A stretch of DNA of 64,000 nt from Streptomyces sp. BHT-5-2 (lineage in GTDB: Bacteria > Actinomycetota > Actinomycetes > Streptomycetales > Streptomycetaceae): contig NZ_CP081496.1 of the NCBI RefSeq assembly GCF_019774615.1, forward strand, positions 3,100,001 through 3,164,000. The letters are read 5' to 3'. The notes below the pieces were generated by a model. The model was not told the DNA's origin. It worked only from the letters and a program-made list of their open reading frames with translations, and did no database searches. Below are positions 9,236-18,582 of the stretch, piece by piece (the stretch's first letter is position 1; each line of letters begins with the position of its first letter). Both the position numbers and the translations under genes were made by a program.

Positions 9236-10240
9236 TCAGCCCCTCAGCCGCGGCAGCACCTGCTCCGCGAACAGCTTCAGCGACCGCCAGCCCTCCTCGA
9301 CCGGCATCCCGCCGCACAGCGGATGGAGTATCAACGAGCCCCGGGAGCCCTCCTCTTGGGCCAGTGCGACGCACTCGTCGGGCGTGAGGATCCGGTACAC
9401 GCCCTCCTCGCGCAGCGCCTCGGCGTCCTGGGCGGCGGAGTGCACCGCGGAGTGCGTCCCGGCGGCCTGCCAGGCCGCGTACTGCCGCGCCTCGTACAGC
9501 AGGTGCCCGCCGTGCTCGGCCCAGCTCCGGTCCGGGTCGTCGGAGAGGTGCAGCAGACAGGTGCGCGGCGGCGGTTGCAGCACCCAGCCCTCGGTCCCGG
9601 CGGCGGCGCACTGCTCGTGGTAGTAGCGCTCCAGCTCCGGCAGGTGGGCGCTGGGGAAGAGCGGCAGCCCCAACCGGGCGGCGCGCCGGGCCGCGGGCCG
9701 CGAGGAGCCCCCGACGAGCAGCGCCGGATGCGGCCGGGTGTACGGGCGCGGGGTGACCCGGACCGTGCGTCCCCGGTAGTGGAACGGTTCGCCGGTCCAG
9801 GCGTCCAGGAGCGCCTGGAGGACCTCGTCCTGGAGGGCGCCGCGGTCCCGCCACTCCTTGCCGTGGGCCGCGTACTCCTCGGGCCGGTAGCCGAGGCCGG
9901 CGACGGTGATCAGCCGGCCGGCGCCGAGCAGGTCGAGCACGGCGATGTCCTCGGCCAGCCGCAGCGGGTCGTGCAGCGGGGTGATCATGGCCGAGACGGT
10001 GACGCCGATCCGGCGGGTGCTGCCGAGGACCGCGCCCGCGAAGGCGAGCGGCGAGGGCATCCAGCCGTTTTCGGTGGCGTGGTGCTCCTCGGTCTGGATC
10101 ATGCCCAGGCCGTGGTCGTCGGCGTACCGGGCCATCTCGACGGCGGCCCGGTAGCGGGCGGAGAGTTCCGCGGGCCCGCCCGGTGGGCCCGCGAGGTTGA
10201 CACGCAGGACCGTGGTGGGTGCGGTGTGACCGGCGGACAT
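9236..10240 (-). CDS. LLM-class (luciferase-like) flavin-dependent oxidoreductase
   Basis: A 334-residue protein with the bacterial luciferase-like TIM-barrel pattern: TEEHHATENGW near residue 51, then GVTVSAMITPLHDPLRLAEDIAVLDLLGAGR is the typical core (read in parts), and LITVAGLGYRPEEYAAHG. Such enzymes use reduced FMN or F420; which cofactor is used here cannot be told. The ATG at 10240 is preceded by AAGGGGACC, which also forms one arm of a perfect hairpin. It follows the NCS1 permease by about 90 bp on the same strand. The substrate is unknown. Confidence 0.88.
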   Translation of the reverse strand: MSAGHTAPTTVLRVNLAGPPGGPAELSARYRAAVEMARYADDHGLGMIQTEEHHATENGWMPSPLAFAGAVLGSTRRIGVTVSAMITPLHDPLRLAEDIAVLDLLGAGRLITVAGLGYRPEEYAAHGKEWRDRGALQDEVLQALLDAWTGEPFHYRGRTVRVTPRPYTRPHPALLVGGSSRPAARRAARLGLPLFPSAHLPELERYYHEQCAAAGTEGWVLQPPPRTCLLHLSDDPDRSWAEHGGHLLYEARQYAAWQAAGTHSAVHSAAQDAEALREEGVYRILTPDECVALAQEEGSRGSLILHPLCGGMPVEEGWRSLKLFAEQVLPRLRG

Positions 10241-10245
10241 GACAA

Positions 10246-10280
10246 GGTCCCCTTCGCCTGAGCAGGTGGCGAAGGGGACC
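10246..10280 (-). promoter_or_regulatory. perfect hairpin overlapping the ribosome site of the LLM gene
   Basis: GGTCCCCTTCGCC (10246-10258) and GGCGAAGGGGACC (10268-10280) are perfectly complementary with a 9-base loop. Read leftward, the arm next to the ATG at 10240 contains AAGGGGA, the only Shine-Dalgarno-like sequence. The stem can therefore act as an intercistronic terminator or hide the ribosome site. Confidence 0.6.
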
Positions 10281-10283
10281 GTA

Positions 10284-10300
10284 GCTGACGGTATGTCAGC
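10284..10300. promoter_or_regulatory. palindrome GCTGAC-N5-GTCAGC
   Basis: Perfect 6-bp arms with a 5-bp spacer lie between the NCS1 permease stop and the LLM gene. The size fits an operator for a dimeric TetR/GntR-type repressor. No regulator gene is adjacent. Confidence 0.45.
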
Positions 10301-10333
10301 CCGCCAGGGCCATGGTCGGGAACCGGCCGCGGG

Positions 10334-11821
10334 TCAGCCGGCCTCGACGGCCTGCCGCGCCTCGTCGGCGGCGGGCGCCGGGGCCCCGTTCTCCCGGGCC
10401 GCGGGCAGGACCGCGAAGACCGCCGCGGCGATCAGGATGGTGGCCGCCCAGCCCAGGCCGTTCTCGCCGATCCAGGTGCCGGCCAGCGGGCCCGTGAACC
10501 ACTGCACCTTGGTGAAGCACAGCCCCGCGGCCAGCGCGACCGCCCAGGCGGTCAGGGCCTGCCAGCAGAAACCGCCCTTGTACCAGTAGCGGCTGGTCCG
10601 GTCGATCGTCATCAGGCTCTCCGCGTGGTAGCGGACGGCCTTCTTGCGGCGGCGCACCATGTCGATGCCGTAGACGCCGATCCAGGCGGAGAAGGAGACG
10701 CCCAGCAGCGTCAGGAAGGCGATGAACTGGCCGACGAAGTCCTTGGCCACCAGCATCATGAACAGCCCGCCGATCAGGCTGATCGCGGCGTTGATGCTGA
10801 CCGCCAGGGCGCGCGGCAGCTTGACGCCCATGGTCTGCGCGGTGAAGCCCGCGGAGTACATCGACAGGCTGTTGATCAGCATCATGCCGATCAGCGCGGT
10901 GATCAGGTACGGGATCGCGATGGCCGACGGCAGCACCTGGCCGAGGAACGACATCGGGTCGGTGTTCTGGTTGGCCAGCTCCGGGTTGGAGACGGCCATC
11001 ACGCCGCCCATGACCACCATCGGGACGAGCACCAGCGCGGCACCCGAGACGGTGGTGCCGACGATCTTCCGGCCGGAGGCGGAGTGCGGAAGGTAGCGCG
11101 CGAAGTCCGGGCCGGTGGGCACCCAGCTGAGGCCGCCGGCCGCGATGGTGCCGACGCCCGCGATCATCATCGCGCCGCTGCCCGGCGACTTGGCGAAGAT
11201 CGCCCCCCACGGCATCTCGACGATCAGGTAGATCAGGACGACGACGCTGATGAGGCTGAAGAGGTACGTGGAGTACTTGTTGCAGACGTTGAGCGCCTTG
11301 CGGCCCATCCCGCTGACCAGGAAGGTGCAGGCGACGAAGCCCAGCAGGGTCAGCACGACCAGGAAGGTGTTGGTCTTGATGCCGAAGACCAGGTGGAGCA
11401 CGGTCAGGAGCGCGTAGGCGCCGCTGACCGCGTTGATCGTCTCCCAGCCGAAGCGGGCGACCCACAGGATCGCGCCCGGGAAGTAGTTGCCGCGCACGCC
11501 GAAGGCGGCCCGGGAGAGCATCGCGCCCGGCGCGCCGCCCCATTTGCCGGAGACCGACAGCAGGCCGACGATCCCGAACGAGATGGTCGAGGCGATCGCG
11601 GCGACGACCAGGACCTGCCAGAAGTTCAGCCCGTTGTTGATCACCAGGGAGGCGCCCATGGTGAGCAGCAGCACGCTGATGTTGGCCGCCACCCAGGTCG
11701 GGAAGAGTTCGCGGACCCGTCCCCGGCGCTCGTGGTCGGGAACCGGCTCGATACCGCGCGTTTCGACGGCGCCGTCGACTTCGGGGGTGGACGTGGGTGC
11801 GGACGTAGTGCTGGTGCCCAT
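10334..11821 (-). CDS. NCS1-family nucleobase/allantoin-type permease
   Basis: A membrane transporter of about 495 residues with 12 predicted helices, of the nucleobase-cation-symport-1 family (cytosine, purine, allantoin or hydantoin substrates). Family landmarks include LINNGLNFWQVLVVAAIAS, GAPGAMLSRAAFGVRGNYFP, and WVPTGPDFARYLP before helix 6. I chose the ATG at 11821 (MGTSTTSAPTSTPEVDG) because residues upstream of it are Pro/Arg-rich and unconserved; an ATG at 11968 would add 49 residues. The substrate cannot be assigned. It is probably co-transcribed with the downstream oxidoreductase. Confidence 0.85.
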   Translation of the reverse strand: MGTSTTSAPTSTPEVDGAVETRGIEPVPDHERRGRVRELFPTWVAANISVLLLTMGASLVINNGLNFWQVLVVAAIASTISFGIVGLLSVSGKWGGAPGAMLSRAAFGVRGNYFPGAILWVARFGWETINAVSGAYALLTVLHLVFGIKTNTFLVVLTLLGFVACTFLVSGMGRKALNVCNKYSTYLFSLISVVVLIYLIVEMPWGAIFAKSPGSGAMMIAGVGTIAAGGLSWVPTGPDFARYLPHSASGRKIVGTTVSGAALVLVPMVVMGGVMAVSNPELANQNTDPMSFLGQVLPSAIAIPYLITALIGMMLINSLSMYSAGFTAQTMGVKLPRALAVSINAAISLIGGLFMMLVAKDFVGQFIAFLTLLGVSFSAWIGVYGIDMVRRRKKAVRYHAESLMTIDRTSRYWYKGGFCWQALTAWAVALAAGLCFTKVQWFTGPLAGTWIGENGLGWAATILIAAAVFAVLPAARENGAPAPAADEARQAVEAG

Positions 11822-12244
11822 GGGTGCAGCTGTCTCCGTGCGGGGGTCTGGGGAGCACCCCCGGGGAGGAGGTGCAGGCAGCGGCTGTGGTGCCTGGCCA
11901 GAAAGTGGTTGCCAGGACTCTACGCGCGTTGCGCGGCCGCCCACCATCGTACTTTGATCCAACTTCAACTGGTCCGCCCCCTTGGACTCCCTGACGATGA
12001 CACGAAACCCCCGGCCCTGTCGATGAATCCAGTCACACCCACCTGATCAGGACATACGTGACGCTATCGACGCCCTTGAGGGGAACCGGAGGCACCTCTT
12101 CCGGGTTTTCGCCGCCCTCCGGAGCCCCGCACCGAGCCCGTCGGAGAGACGCATGTCTCGTTTGAGCGCCCTCCGCCGGCCACCGCACGGCGGGATGCCG
12201 ACGGGCCGGGCATGACGCGTCGGTATTGGTGCAAGGTGATCCCG
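11822..12244. other. 423-bp divergent intergenic region
   Basis: It separates the leftward NCS1 permease from the rightward CxxCxGxG gene. The first 147 bp could be an N-terminal extension of the permease if the 11968 start is used. No convincing promoter pair or further gene is visible. Confidence 0.4.
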
Positions 12245-12487
12245 ATGAACGAGAGCGACCACCCGCAGGAGGCCGATGTGCCCGGCAAGACGTGTCAGTG
12301 GTGCCAGGGCACCGGCTATGTGTCCCAGGCCCTGGCCTACGCCCCCGGCGTCGACCCGTTCCGGGGCCCCCACGAGACCGTCCAGCGGGCCGGCGAGTGC
12401 CGGCACTGCCGGGGATCGGGGACGTACGACTCCCACCGCGACCCCACACTGGAGCGCTGGCGGACGCAGGAGCACAGGGAGTCCTGA
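12245..12487 (+). CDS. small zinc-binding CxxCxGxG protein
   Basis: An 80-residue protein with two DnaJ-type zinc modules, CQWCQGTGY and CRHCRGSGTY, about 36 residues apart. Four cysteines in this arrangement normally bind one zinc ion in a ribbon. I chose ATG 12245 (MNESDHPQEADVPG), preceded by AAGGTGAT; an upstream ATG at 12212 would add 11 residues. The C-terminus is highly charged. There is no J-domain, so this is not DnaJ itself. It lies 111 bp upstream of ftsY on the same strand. The function is unknown; similar small proteins can act as partners of chaperones or RNA-binding complexes. Confidence 0.75.
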   Translation: MNESDHPQEADVPGKTCQWCQGTGYVSQALAYAPGVDPFRGPHETVQRAGECRHCRGSGTYDSHRDPTLERWRTQEHRES

Positions 12488-12598
12488 CGAGGAGCACCGA
12501 GGGGCCGCGGGGGCCCGGCGCGCCTCACGGGGGCCCGGCGCGGGTCCCCGGGCGCGTGCGGCCGTCCCCCGCGGGCCGTGGCTGATACTGGAGGGGTT

Positions 12599-13834
12599 AT
12601 GGAAACCGTCATCCTTGCTGTCATCATCGCCGTGGTCGTGCTCGGCGCGATCAGCGGGCTCGTCGTCAGCGGCCGCAGAAAGAAGCAGCTGCCGCCGCCC
12701 CCGCCGGCCGCGCCCAAGCCCTCCGTCACCGCGCCCCCCGCCGAACCGCACGTCGGTGAGGAGGCCGAGACCCCCAGCGACGAAGAACGTCGCACCATCG
12801 AAGAAGTCGAGCTGCCCGCCGCCGAGGCCCCCGCGGCCGAGGCCGAGGCGCCCGTCGCCGAGCCGGCGGCGCCCGCGGCGCCCGCCGTCGAGGTCCCCGA
12901 GCCGACCGCCGGCCGCCTGGTCCGGCTGCGCGCCCGGCTCGCCCGCTCCCAGAACACCCTCGGCAAGGGCCTGCTGACCCTGCTGTCCCGCGAGCACCTC
13001 GACGAGGACACCTGGGAGGAGATCGAGGACACCCTCCTCACCGCCGACGTCGGCGTCGCCCCCACCCAGGAACTGGTCGAGCGGCTCCGCGAGCGGGTCA
13101 AGGTCCTGGGCACCCGCACCCCCGAGGACCTGCGGCAGCTGCTCCGCGAGGAGCTGCTCGCCCTCATCGGCACCGACGCCGACCGCACCGTGCACACCGC
13201 CAACGGCATCGGCAACGGCGGCGACGAGATCCCCGGCGTGGTGATGGTCGTCGGCGTCAACGGCACCGGCAAGACCACCACCACCGGCAAGCTCGCCCGC
13301 GTCCTGGTGGCCGACGGCAAGTCCGTGGTGCTCGGCGCCGCCGACACCTTCCGCGCCGCCGCCGCAGACCAGCTCCAGACCTGGGGCGAGCGGGTCGGCG
13401 CCCGGACCGTCCGCGGCCCCGAGGGCGGCGACCCGGCGTCCATCGCCTTCGACGCGGTCAAGGAGGGCATCGCCGAGTCTGCCGACGTCGTCCTGATCGA
13501 CACCGCGGGCCGGCTGCACACCAAGACCGGCCTGATGGACGAACTCGGCAAGGTCAAGCGGGTCGTCGAGAAGCACGGGCCGGTCGGCGAGGTGCTGCTC
13601 GTCCTCGACGCCACCACCGGCCAGAACGGCCTGGTGCAGGCGCGGGTCTTCGCCGAGGTCGTGGACATCACCGGTGTGGTGCTCACCAAGCTCGACGGCA
13701 CCGCCAAGGGCGGCATCATCGTCGCCGTCCAGCGCGAACTGGGCGTGCCGGTCAAGCTGGTCGGCCTGGGCGAGGGCGCGGACGACCTGGCGCCGTTCGA
13801 GCCCGAGGCGTTCGTGGACGCGCTGATCGACTGA
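12599..13834 (+). CDS. ftsY: signal recognition particle receptor FtsY
   Basis: A 411-residue SRP receptor GTPase that docks Ffh-ribosome complexes at the membrane. The ATG at 12599 follows GGAGGGG. Unusually for the family, but as in other actinobacteria, it begins with a true transmembrane helix (residues 4-24) ahead of an acidic, Pro/Ala/Glu-rich A domain (about 30-105). The NG domain follows: GVNGTGKTTTTGKLA near 218, DTFRAAAADQL, DTAGRLHTK, TKLDGTAKGG and GLGEGADDLAPF. It is terminated by a very strong stem-loop facing the convergent gene. Confidence 0.97.
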   Translation: METVILAVIIAVVVLGAISGLVVSGRRKKQLPPPPPAAPKPSVTAPPAEPHVGEEAETPSDEERRTIEEVELPAAEAPAAEAEAPVAEPAAPAAPAVEVPEPTAGRLVRLRARLARSQNTLGKGLLTLLSREHLDEDTWEEIEDTLLTADVGVAPTQELVERLRERVKVLGTRTPEDLRQLLREELLALIGTDADRTVHTANGIGNGGDEIPGVVMVVGVNGTGKTTTTGKLARVLVADGKSVVLGAADTFRAAAADQLQTWGERVGARTVRGPEGGDPASIAFDAVKEGIAESADVVLIDTAGRLHTKTGLMDELGKVKRVVEKHGPVGEVLLVLDATTGQNGLVQARVFAEVVDITGVVLTKLDGTAKGGIIVAVQRELGVPVKLVGLGEGADDLAPFEPEAFVDALID

Positions 13835-13870
13835 GTCGGCCGGCCGGTCGATCCGGCGGCACGGCGTGAC

Positions 13871-13920
13871 GGCGGCGGCCCCCGGTATCCGTATATCCGC
13901 GGATACCGGGGGCCGCCGCC
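13871..13920. terminator. bidirectional terminator, perfect 20-bp stem
   Basis: Arms 13871-13890 and 13901-13920 are perfect complements around a 10-base loop. It lies between convergent ftsY and the primase-polymerase-like gene. Confidence 0.88.
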
Positions 13921-13987
13921 GTTCCCGTAGGACGACGGGGCTCGCGAGCGCCGGTGCCCCGGCGGGCGACGCGGCGGGCGTTCCGGC

Positions 13988-14689
13988 TCAGCACACCGCC
14001 GGGCCGGCCGCGTCCGAGCCCGCCCGGCCCGCCGCCCGGTTGCACACATACGCCAGCGCTCCCAGCAGCAGCCGGGCCTGCGGCGGCCGGCCCGCGCCGT
14101 CCAGCGTCGGCGGGCGCAGCCAGCGCATCGGCCCCTGGCCGCCCACGTCGGACGGCGGCGCGGTGATGTGGTCACCGGGGCCCAGCGGACGCAGATCCAG
14201 ATCCGCGTCGTCCCACCCCATGCGGTAGAGGAGGTCGGGGAGCGCGGCGGCCGCCCCCGGGGCGACGAAGAACAGCGCGCGCCCGGTCGGCGCGGCGGCC
14301 ACCGGCCCCAGCGGCAGCCCCATCCGCTCCAGCCGCACCAGCGCGGCCCGGCCCGCTTCCTCCGGTACGTCGAGGACGTCGAAGGTCCGGCCCACCGGGA
14401 GCAGCACCGCCGCGCCCGGCGTCTCCGCCCAGGCCGCCACCGCCCTGTCCAGCGTCGCCCCGGCCGCCAACTCCCGGCCGAAGGAGAGCGGATGGGCCCC
14501 CGGCGCCGGGCAGTCGGCGGCCCCGCACGAGCACTCCGTCCTCCCGCCGGCGCGCACCGCCCGGGCCCCCGGGACGACGTCCCACCCCCACAGGCCCGTG
14601 TACTCCGCCACCGCGGTGCCCTCGGCCGAGCGGGTGCGGCGGCGCGACCCGGCACGGAGGTCCCGGATGGCGCCGATCGTGAAACCCAT
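13988..14689 (-). CDS. standalone primase-polymerase-like domain protein
   Basis: A 233-residue protein of the actinobacterial 'bifunctional DNA primase/polymerase' N-terminal domain type. The ATG at 14689 (MGFTIGAIRDLRAGSR) has GGAGGGGG directly upstream. Near residue 55-70 there is a CSCGAADCPAPGAHP motif, a Cys/His cluster as in archaeo-eukaryotic primase relatives, followed by TLDRAVAAWAETPGAAVLLPVGR. It lacks the helicase partner domain normal in phage and plasmid replication proteins. I cannot confirm the catalytic acidic residues, so activity is uncertain. It diverges from nsdA, a neighbour relationship I recall from other Streptomyces. Confidence 0.75.
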   Translation of the reverse strand: MGFTIGAIRDLRAGSRRRTRSAEGTAVAEYTGLWGWDVVPGARAVRAGGRTECSCGAADCPAPGAHPLSFGRELAAGATLDRAVAAWAETPGAAVLLPVGRTFDVLDVPEEAGRAALVRLERMGLPLGPVAAAPTGRALFFVAPGAAAALPDLLYRMGWDDADLDLRPLGPGDHITAPPSDVGGQGPMRWLRPPTLDGAGRPPQARLLLGALAYVCNRAAGRAGSDAAGPAVC

Positions 14690-15166
14690 GCCCCCTCCAA
14701 CGGGTGGTGCGTACGAGTGGTTGTGAGTCGGGGAGTTGACGAGGAGACGGTTCTTCACTCTGGTGTTCACGCTCCGTCGGCGGATCGCGGTGCCGGTGGT
14801 GTGCCGTCGTGCGCCGGGTGGTGCGGTGCGGCGCGCACGCCCTGGCGCGCTCCGTTCCGCCCGGCCCCGTACGACCTGTGTCAAGTCAATCGCGAGAGGT
14901 CGCCGGGGAGTTCCGTCGAAGGGGTGGCGAATGGTGGCGTTTCCGCAATCGACCTCCCGGCGGGCGTGATCGTAGGATTACTTTCGGTACACGATCCCGG
15001 AGGGGCATCCTTCGCACGGGTATGCCCGTGGCAAGGCGTGCGAAGGCCGCGGCCGAGGTGTGGCCGGAATCCGCGGTCGGGTAGATGTACCGCGGAACGG
15101 GCGCCGCAACAGGCGGCATCCTTTGGGGGGTTCGCGGCGAAGCGCTATCGGAAGGGGGGCATCCCT
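14690..15166. other. 477-bp divergent region upstream of nsdA
   Basis: It carries the promoters of both divergent genes. A TAGGAT hexamer at 14973 sits within a GATCGT/ACGATC inverted repeat (14968-14973, 14991-14996). Further downstream is the nested palindrome at 15009-15046. I see no coding frame I would support. Confidence 0.45.
15009..15046 (+). promoter_or_regulatory. overlapping palindromes in the nsdA upstream region
   Basis: CCTTCGCACG (15009-15018) pairs perfectly with CGTGCGAAGG (15037-15046). A second perfect hairpin, CACGGG-TATG-CCCGTG (15015-15030), shares CACG with the first, so the two cannot form fully at once. Confidence 0.55.
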
Positions 15167-16660
15167 GTGGGCGGCACGGACGGCACCGCCGGCTCCACCG
15201 GCACGGGCGGCACCGACGCCGTCAAACGTCCCAACGCGCAGTTGGGCTCGTGGTTCATGCGCAGCGGCTGGTCCAAGGGCGAGCTGGCGCGGCAGGTCAA
15301 CCGCCGGGCGCGCCAGATGGGCGCCCACCACATCAGCACCGACACCTCCCGGGTGCGCCGCTGGCTGGACGGCGAGCAGCCCCGCGAACCCATCCCGCGG
15401 ATCCTCTCCGAACTCTTCTCCGAACGCTTCGGCTGCGTGGTCGGCGTCGAGGAGCTGGGACTGCGCCCGGCGCACCGGTCCCCGTCCGTCTCCGGCGTGG
15501 ACCTCCCCTGGGCCGGGCCCCAAACCGTCGACCTCATCAGCGAGTTCACCCGCAGCGACCTGATGCTGGCCCGCCGCGGCTTCCTCGGCACCTCCCTCGC
15601 GCTGGCCGCCGGCCCCACCCTCGTCGAGCCGATGCAGCGCTGGCTGGTGCCGGTCCCCGCCGGCCCGGGCGAGACCGCCGCCCGGCCCGACCGGGCCCGC
15701 CGCCCGGCCCGCCTCTCCCGTCCCGAGCTGGAGCTGCTGGAGGCCACCACCGCGATGTTCCGGCAGTGGGACGCCCAGTGCGGCGGCGGCCTGCGCCGCA
15801 AGGCCGTGGTCGGCCAGCTCCACGAGGTCACCGACCTCCTCCAGGAACCCCAGGAGCCGGAGGTCGCCCGGCGACTGTTCAAGGTCGCCGCCGAACTCGC
15901 CGAACTCGCCGGCTGGATGAGCTACGACATCGGCCTCCAGCCGACCGCCCAGAAGTACTTCGTGCTCGCGCTGCACGCCTCCAAGGAGGCCGGCGACCGC
16001 CCCCTGGGCTCGTACGTCCTCTCCAGCATGAGCCGGCAGATGATCCACCTCGGCCGGCCCGACGACGCACTGGAGCTGATCCACCTCGCCCAGTACGGCA
16101 GCCGGGAGACCGCCACCCCCCGCACCCAGGCGATGCTGTATGCGATGGAGGCCCGCGCCTACGCCGGCATGGGCCAGCCCAGCAAGGTCAAGCGGGCGGT
16201 CCGGATGGCCGAGGACACCTTCTCCGACATCGCCCCCGGCGAGGCCGATCCGGACTGGATCCGCTTCTTCTCCGAGGCCGAACTCAACGCCGAGAACGCC
16301 CACTCCTACCGCGACCTCGCCTATGTCGCCGGCCGCAGCCCCACCTACGCCTCGCTCGCCGAACCAGTCATGCAGCGCGCCGTCGAACTCTTCGCCAAGG
16401 ACCCCGAGCACCAGCGCTCCTACGCCCTCAACCTCATCGGCATGGCCACCGTCCACCTCCTCCAGAAGGAGCCCGAGGCGTGCGCCGCGGTGGCCCAGCA
16501 GGCGATACCGTTCGCCCGCCAGGTCCGCTCCGAACGGGTCAACACCCGGCTGCGCAAGACGGTGGACACCGCGGTCCGGGAGTTCGGCACCGTCGCCGAG
16601 GTGATCCGGCTCGGCGACGAGCTCTCCCGCCAGCTCCCGGAGACCGCCGTCGCGGGCTGA
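15167..16660 (+). CDS. nsdA: NsdA, TPR-like negative regulator of differentiation
   Basis: A 497-residue cytoplasmic regulatory protein. In Streptomyces nsdA mutants show more antibiotic and sporulation, so the protein is a brake on development; that is family knowledge. The GTG at 15167 (MGGTDGTAGS) has GAAGGGGGG upstream. After a Gly/Thr-rich start, residues about 20-75 resemble a helix-turn-helix-like region (LGSWFMRSGWSKGELARQVN). The remainder consists of helical pairs of TPR type: FKVAAELAELAGWMSYD, YFVLALHASKEAGDR, LIHLAQYGSRETATP and MEARAYAGMGQPSKVKRAV. The gene precedes amtB by 173 bp, but the GlnR-like box between them argues for separate control. Confidence 0.93.
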   Translation: MGGTDGTAGSTGTGGTDAVKRPNAQLGSWFMRSGWSKGELARQVNRRARQMGAHHISTDTSRVRRWLDGEQPREPIPRILSELFSERFGCVVGVEELGLRPAHRSPSVSGVDLPWAGPQTVDLISEFTRSDLMLARRGFLGTSLALAAGPTLVEPMQRWLVPVPAGPGETAARPDRARRPARLSRPELELLEATTAMFRQWDAQCGGGLRRKAVVGQLHEVTDLLQEPQEPEVARRLFKVAAELAELAGWMSYDIGLQPTAQKYFVLALHASKEAGDRPLGSYVLSSMSRQMIHLGRPDDALELIHLAQYGSRETATPRTQAMLYAMEARAYAGMGQPSKVKRAVRMAEDTFSDIAPGEADPDWIRFFSEAELNAENAHSYRDLAYVAGRSPTYASLAEPVMQRAVELFAKDPEHQRSYALNLIGMATVHLLQKEPEACAAVAQQAIPFARQVRSERVNTRLRKTVDTAVREFGTVAEVIRLGDELSRQLPETAVAG

Positions 16661-16699
16661 CCGGACCGCCCGCCGGGCGACCTCGGAGTTCACCGGGGC

Positions 16700-18518
<1,819 letters not shown>

Positions 18519-18582
18519 GCCGCCGGCCGGGGGCGGCGGCCGGACCACCGGCGGGGACCAACACGACGGAGGAGAGCCCGAG

